NCBI RefSeq assembly: GCF_900095725.1
Contig: NZ_FMMP01000009.1
Coordinates: 496,001-560,000 of the forward strand
DNA from: Cellulosilyticum sp. I15G10I2
GTDB lineage: Bacteria; Bacillota; Clostridia; Lachnospirales; Cellulosilyticaceae
Reading direction: 5' to 3'
DNA length: 64,000 nt
Positions within the stretch are counted from its first letter, which is position 1. Each line of letters starts with the position of its first letter. Shown piece after piece: positions 7,132-14,199 of this stretch. The position numbers and the translations under genes were made by a program. The notes beneath the pieces are model-generated. The model made no database searches. It worked only from the letters and a program-made list of their open reading frames with translations, and was not told the origin of the DNA.

Positions 7132-7632
7132 TTATTTAGCTCTGCTATGGATAATTTCTACTTTTACATCTTGCTTTTCATAGTTATCTGTTAAGATATC
7201 CAGTTTATTCTCTATACGTTCAAAGCGCTTTTCGTGTTGTGTATAACCATCAAATAATGCCCCAAATTTGTCATCCATCTTATTTTCAATTCTGATAACA
7301 TCCTGTTTGAGGCTGGTCACATCCTGCTTTAAGATAGTTACATCTTCTTTTAAGCTCGTCACATCTTGCTTTAAGATAGTTACATCTTCTTTTAAGCTCG
7401 TCACATCTTGCTTTAAGATAGTTACATCTTCTTTTAAGCTCGTCACATCTTGCTTTAAGATAGTTACATCTTCTTTTAAGCTCGTCACATCTTGCTTTAA
7501 GCCACTTACATCCTGCTTGAGCCCCGTCATATCTTCTTGTAAGATACTTATGTCTTGTCTGATCTCTCTAAAACCTTCTTGCATTTCTGTATAAATCTTA
7601 CTCATAAACTCAAATACTTTATCTTCCACCAA
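7132..7632 (-). CDS. Repetitive coiled-coil protein
   Basis: About 166 residues, almost wholly a long parallel-type coiled coil. The centre repeats LKQDVTSLKEDVTI (two heptads, 14 residues) several times; the ends are KVFEFMSKIYTEMQEGFREI and a KFGALFDGYTQHEKRFERIE tail. No membrane segment or signal peptide is seen. The TTG at 7632 (or GTG at 7629) is preferred because AAGGAG lies at the right distance; upstream in-frame ATGs at 7689 and 7665 have no ribosome site. A perfect LexA-type box lies about 135 bases upstream. Such proteins occur in Clostridia as short 'hypothetical' coiled coils; its role is unknown. Confidence 0.75.
   Translation of the reverse strand: MVEDKVFEFMSKIYTEMQEGFREIRQDISILQEDMTGLKQDVSGLKQDVTSLKEDVTILKQDVTSLKEDVTILKQDVTSLKEDVTILKQDVTSLKEDVTILKQDVTSLKQDVIRIENKMDDKFGALFDGYTQHEKRFERIENKLDILTDNYEKQDVKVEIIHSRAK
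7333..7500. repeat. Four perfect 42-bp tandem repeats inside the coiled-coil gene
   Basis: The unit starting GATAGTTACATCTTCTTTTA occurs at 7333, 7375, 7417 and 7459 with no mismatch seen, with degenerate units on both sides. Each unit codes 14 residues, exactly two heptads, so copy-number change keeps both reading frame and coiled-coil register. The identity suggests recent expansion. Confidence 0.95.
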
Positions 7633-7766
7633 GGTCACTCTCCTTATAGATATCCTCTGCCACATTAAACGATCATTATTACCAAACATATGAGTAAGCC
7701 ATTCTCATCCTTCTTATCTCTATCATCATATCACGTGGCAATCATTATTTCAATGTAGCTTTTATC

Positions 7767-7778
7767 GAACATATGTTC
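7767..7778 (-). promoter_or_regulatory. Second LexA/SOS box
   Basis: GAACATATGTTC is a perfect palindrome identical to the box at 5401-5412. On the minus strand it follows TATA(G) just as the first box follows TATAAT, with TTAATA 16 bases further upstream as a weak -35. It lies upstream of the coiled-coil gene (start 7632), which it would control. The remainder of 7690-7855 holds nothing else recognisable. Confidence 0.65.
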
Positions 7779-7855
7779 TATATCAAGTATTGTCTTTATA
7801 TTAAGATACTATACATACTTATTATAAAAAACGCACTTTCCTATTTCACGATAAA

Positions 7856-7882
7856 ATCTCATTGAGCTTACCTCAATGAGAT
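7856..7882. terminator. Hairpin terminator after the MNT-HEPN pair
   Basis: ATCTCATTGAG (7856-7866) and CTCAATGAGAT (7872-7882) are exactly complementary with a 5-base loop and T-rich flanks on both strands. It lies about 80 bases beyond the HEPN stop. The minus strand between stop and hairpin is open for about 36 codons (ending HIDRVGKVIFDKRSH) in a shifted frame without a start; that may be a relic of a longer gene. Confidence 0.75.
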
Positions 7883-7961
7883 CTTTTATCAAATATTACC
7901 TTGCCAACTCTATCAATATGTTCCTTTAACTCTTGAGCCAAAGATAACCACTCATAAATGT

Positions 7962-8363
7962 TTAATAAGTTTCCAAGCTCCTTATACGATCTACTTCTTG
8001 TTTAATACTATAGACAATGCGTTTACATTCTTCAAAATCTTGCTTTGAAACAATATGATAATCAGGGCCTGGATATCGCGTATCAAAATAATAGTTGCTT
8101 AAGTAAGCTAGATCCTTCATATCTAACTGGATAGTAGTAAGCGTGTTTTTTAGGGCCCTTCCTAATGTTTTTAGAGAATGAGTTCTTAAAATTTCTGTTA
8201 TATCTTCTTCTATATAAAACTTTTCAATAAGACTTTTTAATAGTTTTTCTACTATTTGCTGACATAATGCAGCTGGCTGATTGTAGTAGCCCACATCCCC
8301 TATAGCTTCTAAATAACCAAGATCATTACGTGCGATATCATAATAACTATTGCCTGGTTTCAT
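7962..8363 (-). CDS. HEPN-domain protein (toxin-like partner)
   Basis: This 133-residue, mostly helical protein has HEPN signatures: an N-terminal Y-x-x-A-R-x-D-L, a central HSLKTLGRAL helix, and TRYPGPDYH near residue 95-103, where R and H have the R-x6-H spacing of HEPN RNase motifs. Its start (GGAGGAAT, then ATG at 8363) lies inside the end of the nucleotidyltransferase gene, overlapping by 17 bases. The MNT-HEPN arrangement is a well-known toxin-antitoxin type in which the MNT protein AMPylates and silences the HEPN RNase. Whether this pair is active is not known. Confidence 0.85.
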   Translation of the reverse strand: MKPGNSYYDIARNDLGYLEAIGDVGYYNQPAALCQQIVEKLLKSLIEKFYIEEDITEILRTHSLKTLGRALKNTLTTIQLDMKDLAYLSNYYFDTRYPGPDYHIVSKQDFEECKRIVYSIKQEVDRIRSLETY

Positions 8364-8715
8364 CGTCTATTCCTCCTCTCCAAATAACGATCCTATCCCG
8401 TAGTATATTCTCACAAAAAATACTCTCGGTATTATAAAATGTCTCATAATCACAAATCAGTACATCAATACCCCATTCTTTCGCTTCTTCATAAAGTTCT
8501 CCCTTTTCTATAGAATGCGGCATAGATGTATAGAGCACGTATACATCTATATCACTGGTTGCTTTACTTTCATGGCGTGCATAGCTCCCATATATCCCTA
8601 TCTCAATAGGGTTTGTCTCTATCAATTTTGGCAAAAACCCTTCCAGCTTCTCTTCCTGACGCTGACGAAGTAATTCCTTTATTTTTAGGAGCTCTTGCGA
8701 CGTATCCAAAAACAT
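8347..8715 (-). CDS. MNT minimal nucleotidyltransferase (antitoxin-like)
   Basis: The 122-residue protein has the GSYAR-x(6)-SDIDVYV signature of the DNA polymerase beta-like minimal nucleotidyltransferases, with a third acidic position in WGIDVLICDYETF. It is the upstream member of a two-gene unit with the HEPN protein. The start is unclear: ATG 8715 is only two bases from GAGGGGGAG, so a TTG two codons later may be used. It overlaps the HEPN gene by 17 bases, which implies translational coupling. Confidence 0.87.
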   Translation of the reverse strand: MFLDTSQELLKIKELLRQRQEEKLEGFLPKLIETNPIEIGIYGSYARHESKATSDIDVYVLYTSMPHSIEKGELYEEAKEWGIDVLICDYETFYNTESIFCENILRDRIVIWRGGIDDETRQ

Positions 8716-8803
8716 CTCCCCCTCATCTTTACACTTCTATTTTCTTTTAGTATACCCTAACTTTTTCTCTCATAAAAGCATTAAAACTATCTTTATTCAA
8801 AAA

Positions 8804-8918
8804 GTTTATTTTCTATTTTCTTTAGGGAATCTCTTTTTCAAGACATATATCATATTAGGAATACATACATACCAAATCAGCATGTGCCTTATGATACTAC
8901 CAAAGATCTTTTAACAGT
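8804..8918 (+). pseudogene. Internally deleted relic of a replication-type gene
   Basis: Positions 8804-8866 match 10188-10250, the leader of the gene at 10287, apart from a missing C. The next stretch (from ATACATACATACC at about 8870 to TTAACAG at 8917) instead matches the interior of that gene at about 10808-10868. Leader and interior are fused at a shared AATACA, so roughly 550 bases are missing relative to the intact gene. The relic ends right at the stop codon of the SEC-C gene. It is a duplicated then deleted copy, not a functional gene. Confidence 0.75.
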
Positions 8919-9589
8919 TATTGACCACAGCATTTTTTATATTTTTTTCCGCTATTGCAGGGACACTTTTCATTTCTGCCAATCTTATGTACCGTGCTTT
9001 GCAGTTTATAGTTAGGTATACCTATAGGCTCTTTTTGTAAAACATTCCAACACTTTTGCTTGCTTGCGACTGCCTTAAAGTACGCATTAAGCTTATTAGC
9101 CTGATCGACTTTATCCCGCGTATACTTTAACTTGTCCATCATTTCTTGAACGGCTAAGCTATCCTCTACGAGCTTAGCCGCAAAAGACATAATCGTTTCA
9201 GCACCTTCGATATGTTCTCTACCGAGTGCCTCATCAGCTAAACGCATAAGAATATCCCCTACCCCCTGTTTGATCTTAGGATATTTCACAGCTTGCTTGT
9301 AGGCTCTTTCAAGTACAACACAAACATCTTGTTCAAGTTCTTCCTTACATTGTTCCTGTAAATCTGCTGCCAGAAGGTTTAGCCGAAGTGATACTTCAAG
9401 CTCCCTTAAAGCTTTTTTATGCCAGCCCCGCATCAGATAAGCCGCGCCGAGCTCCTCTCTATAGAGCGCCTGGTGCGGATAGTTAAGTACTAGTTCTTCT
9501 AATAGTTTAATAGCTTTACCTCTTCTATCGTTATGTTGATAAGTTTTAGCCAAAACGTATTGTTCTCGGCTCTCTGCTTGTTTTTTCAT
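8918..9589 (-). CDS. TPR-type protein with C-terminal SEC-C zinc motif
   Basis: The 223-residue protein has tetratricopeptide-like helices (AKTYQHNDRRGKAIKLLEEL, then EELGAAYLMRGWHKKALREL) and ends in GRNEKCPCNSGKKYKKCCG, the SEC-C metal-binding motif also found at the end of SecA. SEC-C tails bind zinc and often contact ribosomes or partner proteins; the specific job here is unknown. The ATG at 9589 is chosen for the AAAGGTGA site ahead of it. A promoter TTGAAC-N17-TACACT (9662-9634 on the minus strand) lies just upstream. A decayed second SEC-C tail is at 17119-17356. Confidence 0.8.
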   Translation of the reverse strand: MKKQAESREQYVLAKTYQHNDRRGKAIKLLEELVLNYPHQALYREELGAAYLMRGWHKKALRELEVSLRLNLLAADLQEQCKEELEQDVCVVLERAYKQAVKYPKIKQGVGDILMRLADEALGREHIEGAETIMSFAAKLVEDSLAVQEMMDKLKYTRDKVDQANKLNAYFKAVASKQKCWNVLQKEPIGIPNYKLQSTVHKIGRNEKCPCNSGKKYKKCCGQ

Positions 9590-9633
9590 TAGTTCACCTT
9601 TCCATATTTTCAATATTTTTCCAATATGTTACA

Positions 9634-9662
9634 AGTGTATCATATAATGTAAAAGAGTTCAA
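9634..9662 (-). promoter_or_regulatory. Promoter of the SEC-C gene
   Basis: On the minus strand TTGAAC (9662-9657) and TACACT (9639-9634) are spaced by 17 bases, 45 bases upstream of the start codon. Slightly upstream, ATAATAGAATAAGAAGGT (9672-9689 region) recurs exactly in the upstream region of the SLH gene near 20586-20603. Confidence 0.6.
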
Positions 9663-9794
9663 CTTTTCATTCACCTTCTTATTCTATTATGGTATTTCAA
9701 GGAGCATAAGTAAGACTGCTTTCTGATGCACTATAGGTATATCCCCTATGATATCCGGGCATACTTAGAAAAAACTACGAAAAGGAGTCCTATT

Positions 9795-10112
9795 ATGCAT
9801 CATATTCTATTTATTTTACTGCTCATTCCGCTGCTGTCCGGCCTATATTCCTTGGCATCTCCCGTGACTCTTTTATGCAGTGTCGTACTATTAGTCTTCT
9901 TTGACCTTAAGAGAATCAAAGAAGTTTACTCTATCCTTTTTACTGCTGCTCTATGCTTCTTAGGGTTATTAGTACGCGTGTGCTATCTCCTTGTTTCCGA
10001 GCCGCCTTTAGCCATTCTTATTGATCTCACATGCAATATGCTCACCTGCAGCCTTACATTGGCAGTATTTATACTGATTAAGTTTATGATCTTTACTTAT
10101 ACACAGGATTAG
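9795..10112 (+). CDS. Small three-to-four-helix membrane protein, paralogue of 22336-22656
   Basis: The 105-residue product begins at ATG 9795 after AAAAGGAGTCC. Hydrophobic segments are HILFILLLIPLLSGLYSLA, VTLLCSVVLLVFF, SILFTAALCFLGLLVRVCYLL and a C-terminal LTLAVFILIKFMIF. The protein at 22336 shares LLLIPLL, the LDLRK/FDLKR-x-KE-YSILFTA motif and the LTCSLTL-x-VFIL-KFM end, and even the upstream CATACTTA...AAAAGGAGTCCT leader is alike. I do not recognise the family; it may be a transport-associated or holin-like protein. Confidence 0.65.
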   Translation: MHHILFILLLIPLLSGLYSLASPVTLLCSVVLLVFFDLKRIKEVYSILFTAALCFLGLLVRVCYLLVSEPPLAILIDLTCNMLTCSLTLAVFILIKFMIFTYTQD

Positions 10113-10286
10113 GCAGGTTATAAATGTAACATTAACACAACCAAATAATAGATTATCATTATATCAAGCGCCTATGCCGTACTTAATGTTTATTTTCTAT
10201 TTTCTTTAGGGAATCTCCTTTTTCAAGACATATATCATATTAGGAATACAAATTTATAGCAAAGATAAAAAGGAGAAATGATCACT

Positions 10287-11252
10287 ATGTCTACCAAACA
10301 CCTTAAATATTGTCCAGAACTCAACACCCTAATAGGAAGCGTCAATGCAACAATTGTCTTATTACAGCTAGAATATTGGTTTACAAAAATGGCAGCAGAT
10401 CGATTTTATAAATTTCTAGATGCCTGCTCGCACGAACTCTATATGCCAGGAGACAGCTGGGTAGAAGAACTTGGCTTTAGCAAAAATGAATTTCGTACAG
10501 CTTTTTCAAAGATCGGCAAAGTCTATCAGTCTAAAAAAGCTTTTCAAGCAAGTAAGGATCTCTTTAGCGGCAAATACTACGCATCCTACTACGACCGAAG
10601 ACGCGGGCTTACTTACTATATCCGAAATAATGCAAAATTAGATGTACTGTTTAAAAACACTTCCACCAAAAACTCAGCTTCTGACAATAAAACCACCGAA
10701 TCCAAAAAACCAGCTTTACAAAAAACAAAAGATGAAACTTCTGCAAATCCAGAAACTTCATCTCCATTATCAGTAAATAACAACAAATTATTAACATCAG
10801 TAAAAAATACATACATACCAAATCCAAATGTGCCTTATGATACCATCAAGGATCTTTTTAACAGTTTTTGTCCTTCTTTCCCATCACTTACACTTCTTAC
10901 GGACAAAAGAAAAGCTATGCTCAAAAAACTATGGTATAGTCTCGGACAAACCCTTGATCATTTCAAAAAAGCTTTCACACTAGCTGAAAATAGTGACTTT
11001 CTAAGCGGTCGTATTGGCTCATGGAGAGCCAGCTTTGATTGGCTTATTCAAGAGGATAAGTTTGTGGCACTTTTAGAAGGCTGCTACACTAACCTCCATG
11101 CCAAAACGCAGTGTCTAACAGCACCAACTCCCAATGTTTCAAAACCCAATCAAAAATTTACAACGATGTACTCCCACAATTGGGATTTTGAGGCGCTTGA
11201 AAAGCTTGAAATGCAGCATATTGATACTCAGCTTGCTATGATGGGGTTTTGA
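10287..11252 (+). CDS. Phage/plasmid-type replication initiator or replisome organiser
   Basis: About 321 residues. The N-terminal domain (LLQLEYWFTKM, then SWVEELGFSKNEFRTAFSKIG, then SYYDRRRGLTYYIRN) is a winged-helix layout common in phage replication proteins of Firmicutes. A polar linker rich in S, T, K and N (about residues 125-175) follows, then a helical domain (LKKLWYSLGQTLDHFKKAF, SWRASFDWLIQ) resembling the C-terminal domain of phage DnaD/O-like proteins. AGGAG at 10271 favours ATG 10287 over ATG 10278. No other phage gene is nearby, so it looks like an orphan from an integrated element. A deleted copy is at 8804. Confidence 0.5.
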   Translation: MSTKHLKYCPELNTLIGSVNATIVLLQLEYWFTKMAADRFYKFLDACSHELYMPGDSWVEELGFSKNEFRTAFSKIGKVYQSKKAFQASKDLFSGKYYASYYDRRRGLTYYIRNNAKLDVLFKNTSTKNSASDNKTTESKKPALQKTKDETSANPETSSPLSVNNNKLLTSVKNTYIPNPNVPYDTIKDLFNSFCPSFPSLTLLTDKRKAMLKKLWYSLGQTLDHFKKAFTLAENSDFLSGRIGSWRASFDWLIQEDKFVALLEGCYTNLHAKTQCLTAPTPNVSKPNQKFTTMYSHNWDFEALEKLEMQHIDTQLAMMGF

Positions 11253-11298
11253 GAGTGTCATTGTCGAAACGTATTACTCTCAACTGTTTCAACCTATC

Positions 11299-11763
11299 TT
11301 ACTTAACATCCTCGATGTACCATTTCCCCTCTTTTTTAAACATATAGAAAGTGCCGGTAATTTCTTTGTGATTACCTCCCTGCTGTAAAGTCATGCGTGT
11401 TTTTACTTCCGCTTTATTGTCATACTTTTGTACATCGAGCGTATCAATTGTTAGTTTTGCCTTAACATCTCCATACTCAGGTTGATCCCGCAACACACTA
11501 TCAGACATCTCGTAAATTAAGGGTAGCGTATCTAAAATAGCATTGGGATCCACCTCCATAAAATTGCCGACAAAATTCAGCCCCGCTTTTATTCCCCGTG
11601 AATAAGCTGGATCAAAACAATCAAGCATCTCATTAACATCTAGTTTATTATACGCCCTCTCAAATTTTTGGAGCGTTTTTTCTGGACTGCTGGCAGAGAT
11701 AAAATAATAGAATACAGCCGCTATCACAACACTTAAAATAAATACTATATGTGTTTTTTTCAT
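11299..11763 (-). CDS. Membrane-anchored DUF4878-like secreted protein
   Basis: The 154-residue protein has an N-terminal hydrophobic anchor (HIVFILSVVIAAVFYYFI) and an extracytoplasmic domain (KTLQKFERAYNKLDVNEMLDCFDP ... GTFYMFKKEGKWYIEDV) with the fold pattern of NTF2-like/DUF4878 lipoprotein domains: a helix pair, then strands ending in GKWYI. It is the last gene of a four-gene minus-strand unit from 16059, with a 54-base gap from its neighbour. The ribosome site is weak (AAAGCGA). The domain assignment rests on pattern only. Confidence 0.6.
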   Translation of the reverse strand: MKKTHIVFILSVVIAAVFYYFISASSPEKTLQKFERAYNKLDVNEMLDCFDPAYSRGIKAGLNFVGNFMEVDPNAILDTLPLIYEMSDSVLRDQPEYGDVKAKLTIDTLDVQKYDNKAEVKTRMTLQQGGNHKEITGTFYMFKKEGKWYIEDVK

Positions 11764-11816
11764 TTTCGCTTTATGATATATCTCTAAAAACTATATCATA
11801 GCCCTCCCATCCTATC

Positions 11817-13208
11817 TTATTCTTTTAATAAACTCATAATTTTATCTCTAGCCAGTTTTTCTTTTACTGCCCCACTGCCATAGAATCTTATAGATTCTAA
11901 TTTACTGTTAATCTCTTGCATTATTTTCTCAAATTTTTCATCACTGAGTTTATGTTTATAACTAAGTATAATCTCTCTTATTTCAGCTAAACTCGCATTT
12001 ATGGGTATCTCAATTTGAAGCTTTTCTTCTATTTCCTCTTTAGTCAGCATAACTTTATCGAACTGTCGCCCACATAACGTACACGACTTAGCATCAGTTA
12101 GATTTTGATTGCCACATACACATAGCCAGTTATTGGCATTCGAAATTGCATAGCAGATTGCATCAATCCCAAAATAACGTCGATAAAGACTGAGATCTTG
12201 ATCATCTATTGTGATCATTGCTTTTCTCTCATTGGTCTTCCACTGCCCGCCATCGATGTACCTCAGCCTGCTAATTCCGACCTCTACATACCCAACATGC
12301 TGAAGCTGCTCTGTGCTAATCGGAATAAAAACAAACGCTTTTTTTTGTTCATCCATAGTGATTTGCGATTCTATATGTGAAAAAGAAAGTTCAGGTATCT
12401 CTTCATCAAAATAATTAAGCATTCTCACTTTAAATTCTATAGCCCAAATAGACTGATCTGTTTTATTTTGCAGACCAATCTTTACTTTAGCTTCCGTGAT
12501 CTGCCCACTTTGATAAACTTTTATAAACTCACTTTCAAGTATCACCAGTGGACACTCTATATCAATGTATCTGACAGGCTGAAAAGTCGATTTAACCTCT
12601 TCTGGTTCACTGACTTTATCACTCGTATTTTCTGTCAAAGTGTCCAAAACTTTTTCAGTGCCTATATTTTTTGTGGCTTTACTATCATTCCCATCTAGGC
12701 AATCACGCAAAAAGGATTTAGCTGATTCTAGTAAATCATGGTTATTGCCGTTATTTCGCTCTGACTGTTCTATATTAGGCGCCCGCTCCCCCTTATCCAT
12801 TATCCAGTAATCATAAATAATAACTCCAATAATAGCTAGATTTAATAAAAACATAAGATAATAGCCAATGCTCATATCAACCTCTGCATAAGCCTGCTTC
12901 GCCTTATCATAAATAGTTGACTTTGCATATATAAGGAGCAGAAGTCCAGTCCCCCCCGAAATAATAGCTGCCATCGTTTCATATGCCACTAATTTCTTTA
13001 TTACGATAACCAGTAAAGCAAGCGGCAGTAAAAATAACAGGATCATCAGAAAATTACCATCGGCATGCCGTCCCATAACTTCTTTGCCAAAGGTTAGATC
13101 TACGCCACTTATGTATATCTTTTCATCGCCACAAGATACAGTAAAAAGCGGAAGTAAAAATATAACTAACGAAATACTCGAAAATATCTTTAATAATTTC
13201 GACTTCAT
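11817..13208 (-). CDS. Four-helix membrane protein with cytoplasmic zinc-ribbon tail
   Basis: The 463-residue protein has four N-terminal membrane segments (residues about 5-26, 52-75, 78-97, 110-130). A charged linker and a beta-rich middle domain (about 205-335) follow. Next comes a zinc ribbon, WLCVCGNQN...SCTLCGRQF (about 360-385), and a helical C-terminal region with EEIEEKLQIEIP. SD GGAGGGGG precedes the ATG. I do not recognise the full architecture. The zinc ribbon echoes the one at the N-terminus of the VWA protein two genes upstream, suggesting related membrane-associated roles. Confidence 0.7.
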   Translation of the reverse strand: MKSKLLKIFSSISLVIFLLPLFTVSCGDEKIYISGVDLTFGKEVMGRHADGNFLMILLFLLPLALLVIVIKKLVAYETMAAIISGGTGLLLLIYAKSTIYDKAKQAYAEVDMSIGYYLMFLLNLAIIGVIIYDYWIMDKGERAPNIEQSERNNGNNHDLLESAKSFLRDCLDGNDSKATKNIGTEKVLDTLTENTSDKVSEPEEVKSTFQPVRYIDIECPLVILESEFIKVYQSGQITEAKVKIGLQNKTDQSIWAIEFKVRMLNYFDEEIPELSFSHIESQITMDEQKKAFVFIPISTEQLQHVGYVEVGISRLRYIDGGQWKTNERKAMITIDDQDLSLYRRYFGIDAICYAISNANNWLCVCGNQNLTDAKSCTLCGRQFDKVMLTKEEIEEKLQIEIPINASLAEIREIILSYKHKLSDEKFEKIMQEINSKLESIRFYGSGAVKEKLARDKIMSLLKE

Positions 13209-13272
13209 AATGTGCCCCCTCCATTTCCAATTTTTATTTTTAGCTATGTGAATTTTTATTTAAACGATCTGC

Positions 13273-14154
13273 CTAATGCGTTATAAAATACTCATCTAAA
13301 CCATCTGCAATACCTTGAACGATTTTTCCTTGGTATTCATCTGAAGCCATTAATAAATCTTCTTCTGGATTTGTCATATAGCCCATTTCCACAATCGTTA
13401 CAGGCACTTTGGACCAATTAATGCCACTCATCGTATCTGTCTCCCAAACCCCTTGGCTGGCAGCTTGAGTAGTTTTCAAAAGATGATCTAAAATAGCCGT
13501 TGATAAGTCTTTAGATTTCTGATACATATCACCGATATAGGGATTCTGGGGTGTAGAACAAATGGTCATCACACCATTTACGCTACTGCTCGCCGCCCCA
13601 TTTGCGTGTATTCTGATAAAGGCCTCCGTCCCTAAACTATTTGCCATTTGGGCTCTTTCTTTATTACTTATATCTACATCATTTGTCTCTCGAATCATAT
13701 GTACTTCATAGCCTCTATCAATAAGCTCTGCTTTTAAAGCCATGGCCACGATTAAATTTAGCTGATACTCTGCCAAGCCACTTCTACTCCCATATGTTCC
13801 CGATGCAACCTTTGCTTTTGTTTGCGACGCCCCTGGGCCAATAGGCTCCTGCTCGCTATTGCCCTTTGCCTGATGTCCTGCATCAATAGTTACAATTCGC
13901 TTCTTGTCTTCTGGCTCTTCTAAAGCCAAATAGTCCTCCTCCAAAGCATTTTCTTTGTCAGGGACCTGGCTGTCTTTAGGTACATCATCCGTTTCTCCCC
14001 ATTCTTCTGACACAGGCTCCTGAAATGCTTCGGTTACTTCCGTTTGATTTTCTTGTATGGCAACTACGCTGTTATTCGTATGCGCAGTACATGCTGTAAG
14101 CCACCACACCACACACGCTGCATATAAAATCACAAGTCCATTGAACTTAATCAT
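13273..14154 (-). CDS. N-acetylmuramoyl-L-alanine amidase (Amidase_3) lipoprotein
   Basis: The 293-residue protein starts with a lipoprotein signal (VVWWLTAC lipobox, Cys near residue 22) and an acidic linker. The Amidase_3 catalytic domain follows: [10 protein letters not shown] (zinc His near 92), the Glu of [19 protein letters not shown] (second His) and [16 protein letters not shown] (catalytic Glu near 260). These zinc hydrolases cut the amide bond between MurNAc and the stem peptide. It belongs to the operon 16059-11299, so peptidoglycan cutting is probably coupled to the VWA and zinc-ribbon membrane proteins. An unusually long insertion between the first His and the Glu carries the [17 protein letters not shown] loop. 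Confidence 0.93.
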   Translation of the reverse strand: MIKFNGLVILYAACVVWWLTACTAHTNNSVVAIQENQTEVTEAFQEPVSEEWGETDDVPKDSQVPDKENALEEDYLALEEPEDKKRIVTIDAGHQAKGNSEQEPIGPGASQTKAKVASGTYGSRSGLAEYQLNLIVAMALKAELIDRGYEVHMIRETNDVDISNKERAQMANSLGTEAFIRIHANGAASSSVNGVMTICSTPQNPYIGDMYQKSKDLSTAILDHLLKTTQAASQGVWETDTMSGINWSKVPVTIVEMGYMTNPEEDLLMASDEYQGKIVQGIADGLDEYFITH

Positions 14155-14199
14155 AATTTAATTCTCTTTTCTAAATAAAATACTCCTTTTAAAAATGCA

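Noticed and set aside
7333-7500. Tandem repeats as a possible CRISPR array
   Set aside because: Units are contiguous with no spacers and keep the reading frame of a coiled coil.
7268-7594. Plus-strand repetitive reading frame (ILITSCLRLVTSCFK-like)
   Set aside because: It is the antisense of the 42-bp repeats in the coiled-coil gene; codon pattern and ribosome site support only the minus strand.
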